A stretch of 64,000 bases of DNA. Source: Kribbella aluminosa (GTDB lineage Bacteria > Actinomycetota > Actinomycetes > Propionibacteriales > Kribbellaceae). Below are positions 9,518 through 17,029 of this stretch, piece after piece. The stretch spans positions 3,224,001-3,288,000 of the forward strand of contig NZ_JAGINT010000001.1 of NCBI RefSeq assembly GCF_017876295.1, read 5' to 3'. Both the position numbers and the translations under genes were made by a program. The notes below the pieces were generated by a model. The model was given only the letters and a program-made list of their open reading frames with translations. It searched no databases and was not told where the DNA came from. Each line of letters opens with the position of its first letter. The first letter of the stretch is position 1.

Positions 9518-10680
9518 TGGACACGGTCTTCGTCAACGCGACCGTCCTCGACGTCCGCAACGGCGCCTTGGCCGAGGACCAGGAAGTTGCCGTCCGCAAC
9601 GGAAAGATCCGCACCGGCGGCCGCCGCGGAGGGCGGCTGATCGACCTGCACGGTCGGATCCTGATGCCCGGGCTGATCGACTCGCACGTCCATGTCACGC
9701 AGGGCAGCGAGAGCTTCGCCGAGCTGAAGTCGTGGCCGGCGTCGTACGCGGCGATCCGGTCCGCGAAGACCCTGAACGACATGCTGCACCGCGGTTTCAC
9801 CACCGTCCGGGACCTCGGCGGCGCCGAGGCCGGGCTGGCGCGGGCGCTCCGCGAAGGGCTGATCGAGGGGCCACGGTTGCTGTTCGGCGGCCCGATCCTG
9901 GCGCCGACCGGCGGGCACGTGCTGACCCGGACCTGCGACGGCCCGGTCGAGCTGCGGCGCGCGATCCGCGAGCAGTTGGCGCAGGGCGCGCACCACATCA
10001 AGCTCACGCTGAGCGGCGGCGTCGTCTCCTCGATGGCGCTCGACGCGCTGGCGTACTCCGAGGAGGAGATCCGCGCCGCCGTCGAGGAGGCCGGCTTCGG
10101 CCACGGGTACGTCGCCGGGCACGCGTACTCCGCCGCGTCGGTCAACCGCGCGATCCGGTACGGCGTTCGTACCGTCGAGCACGGGAACCTGATCGACGAG
10201 GAGAGCGTCGAGCTGTTCCTGGAGCACGACGCGTTCCTGGTCCCGACGCTTGCGACGTTCGATGCGCTCCGGCGCAGCGGGGCCGAGCACCTGACGTCCG
10301 AGGGCAAGGGCAAGCTCGACAACATCCTCGAGCGCGGGTTGCAGGCTCTCGAACTGGCCGACCGTGCGGGTGTCGCGATCGGCTACGGCACCGACCTGCA
10401 CGGAGCGTTGCACGCCCATCAGCTGGACGAATTCACGCTGCGCGCCGAAGTACAGAAGCCTGCCGACATCCTCCGCTCCGCCACCGTCGTCGGCGCCGAG
10501 ATCACCGGCCTGACCGGCGAGGTCGGCGAGATCCGGGACGGCGCCTGGGCCGACCTGCTCGTCGTCGACGGCAACCCACTCGAGGACATCGCCGTACTGA
10601 CCGAACCGGAACGCCGGCTGCGCCTGATCATGCGGGGCGGCCGGATCGTCAAGAACACCCTGGACAAGGAGATTCCCTGA
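9517..10680 (+). CDS. Metal-dependent amidohydrolase, imidazolonepropionase-like
   Basis: 387 residues. The first metal motif is MPGLIDSHVHVTQG (about residues 50-63). HHIKLTLSGGV supplies a candidate bridging lysine, AGHAYSAASVNRAIRYGVRTVEHG carries histidines, and GTDLHG carries the last aspartate. The C-terminal strands GAWADLLVVDGNPLEDIAVL are standard for this superfamily, which includes imidazolonepropionase, prolidase-like and hydantoinase-like enzymes. It probably hydrolyses an amide or cyclic amide imported by the MFS carrier encoded just upstream (1-base overlap). The exact substrate is unknown. Confidence 0.88.
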   Translation: MDTVFVNATVLDVRNGALAEDQEVAVRNGKIRTGGRRGGRLIDLHGRILMPGLIDSHVHVTQGSESFAELKSWPASYAAIRSAKTLNDMLHRGFTTVRDLGGAEAGLARALREGLIEGPRLLFGGPILAPTGGHVLTRTCDGPVELRRAIREQLAQGAHHIKLTLSGGVVSSMALDALAYSEEEIRAAVEEAGFGHGYVAGHAYSAASVNRAIRYGVRTVEHGNLIDEESVELFLEHDAFLVPTLATFDALRRSGAEHLTSEGKGKLDNILERGLQALELADRAGVAIGYGTDLHGALHAHQLDEFTLRAEVQKPADILRSATVVGAEITGLTGEVGEIRDGAWADLLVVDGNPLEDIAVLTEPERRLRLIMRGGRIVKNTLDKEIP

Positions 10681-11356
10681 TGTGCCGTGACCAGGACGAG
10701 ATCGAGCCGCTGCCGAGCTCGGTCAGCCGCCGGGGTGTGCGGTACGTCGGACTTCTAACAGGACGTCGGCCTGCGGGCGCTCGGTCCGTGGGCGCCGGGC
10801 GTCGTTCCGCGGATGCGGGCGACCGGGACGTTCGTCACGCCGGACCTCGGTACGACGATCATCGGCGACCCGGCGCTGGCCCCGCTGGCCGGCGGGGTGC
10901 GGACGCCACAGGAGCTGCGCTACCTGACGTCGGTCGACCTCGATCGGGGCGTCGACTGGATCAAGACCCGGGTGAACCCGCGCGCCGGGATCCCGGACCA
11001 GGATCCGCTGGTCCAGGTGTACGACTACGAACAGGTGCGGGCGATCGTCACCGAGGCGGGCAAGCGCGGCGTCGGGGTGATGTGCCACAGCTACAGCGAG
11101 AAGGCGATCGACGATGCGGTCCGGGCCGGGATCCGGTCGCTCGCCTGCTGCACGAGGCAGGGCTCCCCGCCCTCGACGCGATCCGCGCCGCCACCACGGG
11201 GCAGTCCGCCTCCTCGGCCTCGAGCACACCGTCGGTAGGTTGCACCGCGGCTACGCGGCCGACCTGATCCTGGTCGACGGCAGCCCGCTCGACAACCCCG
11301 CCGTACTCGAAAAGCCCCACTTGGTGATCTCGAACGGCACCGTCGTCAGCGGGTGA
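10680..11356 (+). pseudogene. Remnant of a second amidohydrolase
   Basis: Pieces of an amidohydrolase paralogue lie in order but in different frames and with parts missing. One frame gives TFVTPDLGTTIIGDP, WIKTRVNPRAGIPDQDPLVQ and GVMCHSYSEKAIDDAVRAGI (10813 to about 11145). A second gives HEAGLPALDAIRAATTG (about 11155-11205), and a third gives LLGLEHTVGRLHRGYAADLI to the stop at 11356. The N-terminal third with its HxH motif and a segment of roughly 100 codons in the middle are absent. The first ATG overlaps the stop of the intact gene upstream, which suggests an old tandem duplication that has decayed. It could not encode a working enzyme. Confidence 0.75.
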
Positions 11357-12617
11357 TGCGGTCTACTCGGTGGCCGGTGTGGTCGAAGAGGTGGATGTGG
11401 GTGGTGTCGAGGGCCAGGTGGACGCGGGAGCCGCGTTGGAGCGGGGTGTCGACCGGGAGTTCGACGACCAGGTCGGCGCGGCGGTGGGTCGGGCCGTGGG
11501 CCTCGCGTGCGGGAGCGGGCGGGGCGCCCAGGCCGATGCGGGTGCGGAGCCGGGTGAGGAGCGAGGGACCCGGGTCGGCCGCCGGGATCGCGTGGGCCGG
11601 TGTGGGGCGGCCGATGCGGTCGGGGTCGGCGACCTCGATGCCGCACTGGACGAACGCGATCGACTGCTGGCCGTGGAACTCGAAGGCGCGAATCGTGCCG
11701 GTCAGCTGGTTCGGCGCGTCCTCGGTCGTGATCAGGCTGAACGCGTTCGAGCGGGCGCCGACGATCACCGGGGCGCCGTGGTGGTGCCGCAGGATCAGCG
11801 AGCGGCGGTCGGTCGGGTCGAGGCCGATCGACTGACCGCCGAACTCGAGCCGGACCCGGTGGTGGGCGGTCACGTTCACGGTCGCGGACAGCAGGTTGAT
11901 CCGCGGCGTCCCGAGGAAGCCGGCCACGAACGCGGTGGCCGGGTCGTTGTAGACCTGCGTCGGCGTACCGACGTCCTCGATCCGCCCGTCGCGCATCACC
12001 GCGATCCGGTCCGCGAGCGTCAGCGCCTCGACCTGGTCGTGGGTGACGTACAGCGTGGTGACCTTCAGGTCGCGGGTCATCGCGCCGATCTCCTGCCGGA
12101 GCTCGGTCCGCATCGTGGCGTCGAGGTTCGACAGCGGCTCGTCGAGCAGGAACACCTCCGGCCGCCGGACCAGCGCCCGCCCGATCGCCACCCGCTGCCG
12201 CTGGCCGCCGGACAGCGTGCGCGGCATCCGGTCGAGCACCGACTCGATGCTGAGGATCTGCGCCAGCCCGGCCGCAGTCGTGCCCGCCTCGGCGTCGCCG
12301 TGCCCGGCGATCTGCAGCGGGAACATGATGTTCTCCTGGACCGTCCGGTTCGGGTACAGCGCGCCGGTCTGGAACACCATCGCCACGCCCCGGTCCCGCG
12401 GTGCCAGCTGGGTACCGTTGGTCCGCCCGAACCAGACCTCGCCCTCGGTCACCCGCTCGAGCCCCGCGATCATCCGCAGCAGCGTGGTCTTCCCGCACCC
12501 GGACGGCCCGAGCAGCACCATGAACTCGCCGTCACCGATCTCCAGCGACAACTCGTCCACGGCCACGTGTTCGCCCTCGAACACCTTGGACACCGCGTCG
12601 AGCCGGATCGCCGTCAT
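11346..12617 (-). CDS. Sugar ABC transporter ATP-binding protein, UgpC/MsiK type
   Basis: 423 residues. Walker A is GPSGCGKTT, the signature is LSGGQRQRVAIG, Walker B is VFLLDEPLSNLD, and YVTHDQVEALTLADRI completes the core. A C-terminal TOBE-like regulatory region follows, as in MalK, UgpC and MsiK. I chose the ATG giving MTAIRLDAVSKVF because the domain begins there; earlier in-frame codons add residues outside the family. No permease or binding protein adjoins it. In actinomycetes one such ATPase often serves several sugar transporters, so it could energise the ATPase-less system at 60919-64000. Its 3' end overlaps the amidohydrolase remnant by 11 bases. Confidence 0.88.
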   Translation of the reverse strand: MTAIRLDAVSKVFEGEHVAVDELSLEIGDGEFMVLLGPSGCGKTTLLRMIAGLERVTEGEVWFGRTNGTQLAPRDRGVAMVFQTGALYPNRTVQENIMFPLQIAGHGDAEAGTTAAGLAQILSIESVLDRMPRTLSGGQRQRVAIGRALVRRPEVFLLDEPLSNLDATMRTELRQEIGAMTRDLKVTTLYVTHDQVEALTLADRIAVMRDGRIEDVGTPTQVYNDPATAFVAGFLGTPRINLLSATVNVTAHHRVRLEFGGQSIGLDPTDRRSLILRHHHGAPVIVGARSNAFSLITTEDAPNQLTGTIRAFEFHGQQSIAFVQCGIEVADPDRIGRPTPAHAIPAADPGPSLLTRLRTRIGLGAPPAPAREAHGPTHRRADLVVELPVDTPLQRGSRVHLALDTTHIHLFDHTGHRVDRITR

Positions 12618-12623
12618 GTACGC

Positions 12624-12653
12624 CTTATACGGGACACACCGGGCCACCGGCAA
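12624..12653 (-). promoter_or_regulatory. Candidate promoter for a leaderless ATPase transcript
   Basis: Reading the minus strand, TTGCCG (12653-12648) is followed after 18 bases by TATAAG (12629-12624), only 6 bases before the ATG at 12617. Transcription would begin at or next to the start codon, and no convincing Shine-Dalgarno sequence is present. Just upstream is an inverted repeat CTGCAT-GTAG-ATGCAG (12660-12675), possibly an operator. By eye only. Confidence 0.4.
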
Positions 12654-12718
12654 GCACCACTGCATGTAGATGCAGGTTTTTGCTGAGCACTTGACTGTTG
12701 CCTGAAGCAATTAAAAGC

Positions 12719-13855
12719 CTACTGGCTGACGATTGAGCCGTTCACGATCACCCTGGTGAGGGTGCCCAGCGGGCTGGCAGGGGTTGGCGTGAACTGGAGG
12801 AGGTCGGCCCGGGCGCCCGGTTCGAGGCGGCCTCGGTCGTGGAGGCCCAGGAGGTTGGCGGGGTTGGTGGTTGCCATCGTCACGGCGACTTCCAGGGGGA
12901 GGTGGTTCGTGGCCCAGCGGAGGCAGTCGAGGAGGGACGCGCCGCTGCCTGCCAGGTACGGCGTGCCGGTCAGGCGGAGGCCGCCGTCGGGGGTGACCGT
13001 GACGGCGCCGCCGACCGCGGTCCGGTAGTCGCCGGGCGCGCATCCCGCGAGCGCGGCGGCGTCGCTCGTCAGGACGCAGCGGCCGGCACCTTTCGCACGG
13101 ACCAGGGCGGTGAACGTGTCGGCCGGGAGATGGTGGCCGTCGGCAATCAATCCGGCGGTCAGCGCGTCGTCGGTGAGCTGGGCCCAGATCGGGTTCTGGT
13201 GGCGGTCGATCTGCGCCGGCAGCCCGTTGCCCAGGTGCGTCGACAACCGCCCGCCGGCCGCCGCGAACGCGTGCACCTCCGCGGAGCTCGCCAGCGAATG
13301 ACCGACCGACGGCAGTACGCCGTTCGCCGCGAGGTGCCGGGTGAACTCGATCGCGCCGGTGCGTTCCGGTGCGATCGTCATGATCGCGATCGCCCCGTCG
13401 GCCGCCGCCTGCCAGCGATCGAACTCGGCCGCGTCCGGGTCCCGGATCACGGCCGGGTCGTGCGCCCCGCGGGCACCCTCAACGGACGAGATGTACGGAC
13501 CCTCCAGATGCAGACCGGGTACGCCGTACCGCACGACCGGATCGTCCGCGCGTGCAGCCGCGGCCGTCTTCACGAGGGTGGTCGTGGTCGCGTCGTCGGC
13601 GGAGATGATCGTCGGGCAGACCGTGGTCACACCCTGCGTCCAGAGCCTGCGGACCAGCTCGGGCAGCTCGCTGGCCGCCGGGTCGTTCACGTCCAGGCCG
13701 CCGTACCCGTTGAGCTGGATGTCGACCAGGCCGGGGATCAGCAGCAGGTCCGGCGCCGACGGGTGGTCGGTGACCTCCTCGATGCCGGCGGGGGAGTACC
13801 GCACTCGCACGCCGCGGCCCGTCGCCGTACGGCCTTCCAGGACCTCACTCGTCAC
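12719..13855 (-). CDS. nagA: N-acetylglucosamine-6-phosphate deacetylase
   Basis: 378 residues. Converts GlcNAc-6-phosphate to glucosamine-6-phosphate plus acetate in the cytoplasm. Motifs: LLIPGLVDIQLNGYGGLDVND near the N-terminus, GLHLEGPYIS with the metal-binding Glu, GHSLASSAEVHAFAAAGG and STHLGNGLP with histidines, LIADGHHLPADTF, and LTSDAAALAG with the catalytic Asp. I chose the GTG at 13855 because GGAGG lies 7 bases upstream and the family N-terminus fits; an upstream in-frame extension is not needed. It is divergent from nagB with a LacI-type palindrome in the 119-base spacer. Confidence 0.93.
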   Translation of the reverse strand: MTSEVLEGRTATGRGVRVRYSPAGIEEVTDHPSAPDLLLIPGLVDIQLNGYGGLDVNDPAASELPELVRRLWTQGVTTVCPTIISADDATTTTLVKTAAAARADDPVVRYGVPGLHLEGPYISSVEGARGAHDPAVIRDPDAAEFDRWQAAADGAIAIMTIAPERTGAIEFTRHLAANGVLPSVGHSLASSAEVHAFAAAGGRLSTHLGNGLPAQIDRHQNPIWAQLTDDALTAGLIADGHHLPADTFTALVRAKGAGRCVLTSDAAALAGCAPGDYRTAVGGAVTVTPDGGLRLTGTPYLAGSGASLLDCLRWATNHLPLEVAVTMATTNPANLLGLHDRGRLEPGARADLLQFTPTPASPLGTLTRVIVNGSIVSQ

Positions 13856-13930
13856 AGCGCGCCTCCACAGGCTCGGGGTTCCGGACCAGGTAACTACATC
13901 TTGGGACTGACGGCAGAATCTGCTAGTTTG

Positions 13931-13946
13931 CTGCAAACGTTTGTAG
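13931..13946. promoter_or_regulatory. LacI-type operator in the nagA-nagB spacer
   Basis: CTGCAAACGTTTGTAG contains the perfect 10-bp palindrome CAAACGTTTG (13934-13943) centred on CG, the classic LacI-family layout. It lies 29 bases before the nagB start and in the shared spacer with nagA. The same core recurs at 16971-16980, and variants lie before the lacI-type gene near 20921-21009. Repression by that LacI protein is inferred. Confidence 0.65.
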
Positions 13947-13974
13947 CTTACCTGACCGTCCCGAGGAGCGCATA

Positions 13975-14754
13975 GTGCCTGTCACCCAGATCGAGGATCT
14001 CCGCCTCGAAGTCTTCGCCGCCACCGCGGACATGGCCGCCGCGGCCGCCGCCGGCACCGCCGGGGTGCTGACCCGTGCGGTCGCCGAGCGCGGCACCGCC
14101 CGGGTCGTGATCGCCACCGGCAACTCGCAGCTCGCGTTCGTCACCGCCCTGACCGGGTACGACGTCCCGTGGCCGAAGGTCACCGTCTTCCACATGGACG
14201 AGTACGTCGGCATCGACGCGAACCACCCGGCGTCGTTCCGGCGCTGGATCCGGGAGCGGATCGCGGAACCGTTCGGCCCGGCGCGGGTCGAGTACATCGA
14301 CGGCGAGGCGACCGACGTCGAGGCCGAGTGCGCGCGGTACGAGGCGCTGCTGCGGGCGGCGCCGATCGACCTGACCTGTATGGGGATCGGCGAGAACGGG
14401 CACCTCGCGTTCAACGAGCCCGGGCAGGCGGACTTCGACGATCCGCGGTGGGTCAAGCGAATCACACTGACGGCCGAGTCGCTGCAGCAGCAGGTCGGCG
14501 AGGGGCACTTCCCGGACGTCGCCGCGGTACCGCCGACGGCGATCTCGCTGACGGTGCCCGCCCTGCTGAGCGCCCGCGAAGTACAGGTAGTCGCCCCCGA
14601 GCAACGCAAAGCCGCCGCAGTCCGGAACACACTGACCCTGCCGATCGACACCACCTGCCCGTCAACCATCCTCCGCCGCACCCCCCACGCCAAGCTCTAC
14701 CTCGACGCCGCCTCCGCCACCGCCTCCCTCGACCTACTCCCGGCAACCGCCTGA
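13975..14754 (+). CDS. nagB: Glucosamine-6-phosphate deaminase
   Basis: 259 residues. Converts glucosamine-6-phosphate to fructose-6-phosphate and ammonia. Motifs: VVIATGNSQLAFVTAL (phosphate-binding loop), VTVFHMDEYVGID with the catalytic aspartate, and MGIGENGHLAFNEPG with the Glu/His pair. The GTG start has GAGGAG 6 bases upstream. Together with nagA across the divergent spacer it completes entry of amino sugars into glycolysis. The last third uses C-ended codons heavily but the reading frame is intact. A converging Gfo/Idh gene follows after a repeat-rich 206-base gap. Confidence 0.93.
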   Translation: MPVTQIEDLRLEVFAATADMAAAAAAGTAGVLTRAVAERGTARVVIATGNSQLAFVTALTGYDVPWPKVTVFHMDEYVGIDANHPASFRRWIRERIAEPFGPARVEYIDGEATDVEAECARYEALLRAAPIDLTCMGIGENGHLAFNEPGQADFDDPRWVKRITLTAESLQQQVGEGHFPDVAAVPPTAISLTVPALLSAREVQVVAPEQRKAAAVRNTLTLPIDTTCPSTILRRTPHAKLYLDAASATASLDLLPATA

Positions 14755-14766
14755 CCCATCCGCGCA

Positions 14767-14940
14767 AACCCTCCAGCTCAGGGGTCATCCCCCGAACTGG
14801 AGGGTTGCCCCGTGAAATTCCGGGTGGGCAAGCCTCCAACTGATGGGGCAACCCCCGCATCCCCCCGCGAACCCTCCACCTGAGGGGTTGCCCACTGAAG
14901 TGGATGGTTGCCTGTTCGGAATTTCACGGGGCAACCCTCC
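14767..14940. repeat. Nested inverted repeats between convergent genes
   Basis: The 206-base gap between the convergent nagB and Gfo/Idh genes is full of related GGGTTGCCC / GGGCAACCC words. A tight hairpin is formed by AACCCTCCAG (14767-14776) and CTGGAGGGTT (14797-14806). A perfect 24-bp inverted repeat is formed by 14799-14822 and 14917-14940, with a 94-base loop holding further copies. The tight hairpin could act as a bidirectional terminator. The larger structure looks like a repetitive extragenic element rather than a simple terminator. Confidence 0.7.
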
Positions 14941-14960
14941 GGGTGAGGGGGCAACCCATG

Positions 14961-16271
14961 TCAGGCCAGGAGGTGGGGGAGGTTGACGGGGCGGTGGGTG
15001 GTGGAGGACTGGATGAGGGCGTCGCCCATTGCTACGGCGTACGCCGCCTCCGTGCTGGTGGCCATCAGGCCTAGTGCGACGGATTCGGGGCTCGGGCCGG
15101 CGAAGAGGTCGTGGCGCATCAGCGGGTCCGCGCCGCCGTGGCCGCCCGCCTCGGCGGTGACCTCGACGACGCGGGTCGGGCCGAAGAGTTCGGCGACGGT
15201 GATCCGGTCCGAGCCGGGGAGCGCGGCGCCGTCCACCGTGCGTCCGTGCAGCAGGTCGATCGATCCGTGCGTACCGGCGATGCTCAGCCGGAAGCCTTCC
15301 CAGGTGCTGGAGAAGTCGATCGAGTACGACAGGATCGCCCCGCCGGGGTAGCGCGCGACGGCGCTGTACGTGTCCTCGATGTCGATCTCGGCGTCGTAGA
15401 TGTACAGCGGTCTGTCGGCCGGATACTGGTCCGGGTAGTGCAGGCCGAACAGGTCGGCGCGGGGCGCGGAGTCCTCGTCGGGGAAGACGCCGGAGCCCTG
15501 CTGTGCAAGGAAGTACGGGTCCTCGGCCCGCTGCGCCCGGTGCGGGCTCGACGGGCCGTAGTAGTTCAGCGCGCCGTACCCGAAGAGCTCCTCGGGCGTC
15601 TCGCCGATCCACCAGTTGAGCAGGTCGAAGTGGTGCGACGACTTGTGCACCTGCAGCCCGCCGGACAGTGCGCGGCGGCGGTTCCACCGCAGGAAATAGC
15701 TCGCGCCGTGCCGCAGGTCGACGTGGTAGTCCATCACCACGCGCGCGACCCGGCCGATGGTTCCGGCCTGGATCAGCCGCTTCACCTCGCGGTGCGCGGC
15801 GGCGTACCGGAGGTTGTGGGTGACCTGCACGCTGCCGCCGGATGCGCGCTCGGCGGCGAGGACCTCCCGGGCGGCCGCGGCGGTGGTGACCATCGGCTTC
15901 TCCGTGATCACGTCGATGTCGTGCCGGAGCGCGCCGTGGATGTACTGCTCGTGCGTGTGGTCCGGCGACGTGACGATGACTGCGTCCGGTACGACGGTCT
16001 TGAGCATTTCCTCGTACTCCGCGAAGAACGGGATCGGTGCTCGGCCGAGCGCCTCGAGGGAGCGGTTGAACTCGGTGACCCGGTCCGCGTCGGTGTCGAC
16101 GATCGCCACCACCTCGGCGTACCCGGACAGGTCGTCCTCGTCGCTGCCGTAGCCGAATCCGCCCTCGGCGGTGCGGTCGGTCCGATCGGTGAGGCCGAGG
16201 ATCGGCAGGACGAAGCTGGCGAGGCCGCGGGCGGACAGACCGCACACGGCGTACCGGCGGATGGCGGGCAT
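14961..16271 (-). CDS. Gfo/Idh/MocA-family oxidoreductase
   Basis: 436 residues. The N-terminal Rossmann region begins AVCGLSARGLASFVLPIL; the nucleotide-domain Asp appears in VAIVDTDADRVTEFN, SPDHTHEQYIHGAL follows, and the catalytic lysine motif is ITEKPM. The C-terminal substrate domain follows. These enzymes oxidise or isomerise sugars and inositols with NAD(P). The ATG has AAGGAG upstream, overlapping the gap after the SGNH hydrolase gene (10 bases between genes). Sitting between nagB and the secreted pair, it probably acts on a sugar released by those proteins. The substrate is not readable. Confidence 0.85.
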   Translation of the reverse strand: MPAIRRYAVCGLSARGLASFVLPILGLTDRTDRTAEGGFGYGSDEDDLSGYAEVVAIVDTDADRVTEFNRSLEALGRAPIPFFAEYEEMLKTVVPDAVIVTSPDHTHEQYIHGALRHDIDVITEKPMVTTAAAAREVLAAERASGGSVQVTHNLRYAAAHREVKRLIQAGTIGRVARVVMDYHVDLRHGASYFLRWNRRRALSGGLQVHKSSHHFDLLNWWIGETPEELFGYGALNYYGPSSPHRAQRAEDPYFLAQQGSGVFPDEDSAPRADLFGLHYPDQYPADRPLYIYDAEIDIEDTYSAVARYPGGAILSYSIDFSSTWEGFRLSIAGTHGSIDLLHGRTVDGAALPGSDRITVAELFGPTRVVEVTAEAGGHGGADPLMRHDLFAGPSPESVALGLMATSTEAAYAVAMGDALIQSSTTHRPVNLPHLLA

Positions 16272-16281
16272 CGGGGCTCCT

Positions 16282-16935
16282 TCAGTCGAGCAGCCGGCAG
16301 CAGGCGCTGTCGGCGGCGAACAGGCCAAGACTCTCGAACAAGGTCCGTGCGATCACCCGGTGGCCGCGGCCGCTCGGGTGCGTCGGGTCGGCCATCCACT
16401 CGGCCGGCGCCCAGCCGTCGCCGGCCGCGGTCCAGCGCGCGAAATGGTCGACCAGTGGTACGTCGTGCTGTTCGGCGACGGCGCGGATGGCGTCGGCGTA
16501 CGCCGGGAGGTGGTCGCCGAGGTTGTACCGGCAGGTGCGCAGTACGGCGGTGGGCGTCTGCGCGACGACGAGTGCGCCGGTGTCCAGGATCGTGGTCAGC
16601 AAGGTGCCGTAGCGCTCGGCGAACCGCGTGACGCCGTCGGCGCCGGCCTTCGCGTCGTTGGTGCCGACCCCGATCACGACCAGGTCGGGCGCGAGGTCGA
16701 GCGCGGCCGGGAGGCGGCCGAGAGTGTCCTCGGTGTTCGCGCCGGAGACGGCCCAGCGGACGAACGAGTCGCCGTACCTGGTGAGCTCGTACCGGACGCG
16801 TTCCTCGAGCAGCTGGACGTAGTCGCGCTCGGCGCCGGTCCAGTGCGCGCCCTGGGCGATGCTGTCGCCGATCGTGGACCAGCGGATCGGCTCGTTCGAC
16901 TGCAGTGCTGCCTGGATTCCGGTGCTGTTCAGCAT
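16282..16935 (-). CDS. SGNH/GDSL-type esterase
   Basis: 217 residues. Block I is WSTIGDSIAQG with the nucleophile Ser; VIGVGTNDAKAG is the block III GxND motif; MADPTHPSGRGH carries the DxxH pair. There is no signal peptide, so it should act in the cytoplasm on an acylated sugar or similar small molecule. I chose the ATG at 16935 (MLNSTGIQAAL) because the conserved core begins about 20 residues later and the region upstream is the divergent promoter. It is co-directional with the Gfo/Idh gene and diverges from the secreted pair around a LacI-type palindrome. Confidence 0.85.
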   Translation of the reverse strand: MLNSTGIQAALQSNEPIRWSTIGDSIAQGAHWTGAERDYVQLLEERVRYELTRYGDSFVRWAVSGANTEDTLGRLPAALDLAPDLVVIGVGTNDAKAGADGVTRFAERYGTLLTTILDTGALVVAQTPTAVLRTCRYNLGDHLPAYADAIRAVAEQHDVPLVDHFARWTAAGDGWAPAEWMADPTHPSGRGHRVIARTLFESLGLFAADSACCRLLD

Positions 16936-16968
16936 GGCGACTACGATAGCAAGATTCTCTGCTATTGC

Positions 16969-16983
16969 GACAAACGTTTGCAG
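16969..16983. promoter_or_regulatory. LacI-type operator between the SGNH gene and the secreted pair
   Basis: CAAACGTTTG (16971-16980) with flanks GA and CAG matches the nagA-nagB site read in the opposite direction. It lies in the 94-base spacer between the esterase gene (start 16935) and the secreted protein gene (start 17030), so one repressor could silence both directions. Assignment to the LacI protein at 19877-20914 is inferred from shared cores. Confidence 0.62.
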
Positions 16984-17029
16984 TCCGTATCGTCCAGCGC
17001 ACCCCGCTCCGTCGCAGAGGAGTCCGCCC

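Noticed and set aside
15111..16631. 506-codon plus-strand open frame
   Set aside because: It is antisense to the Gfo/Idh and SGNH genes, whose catalytic motifs are clear. Composition is that of a mirror frame.
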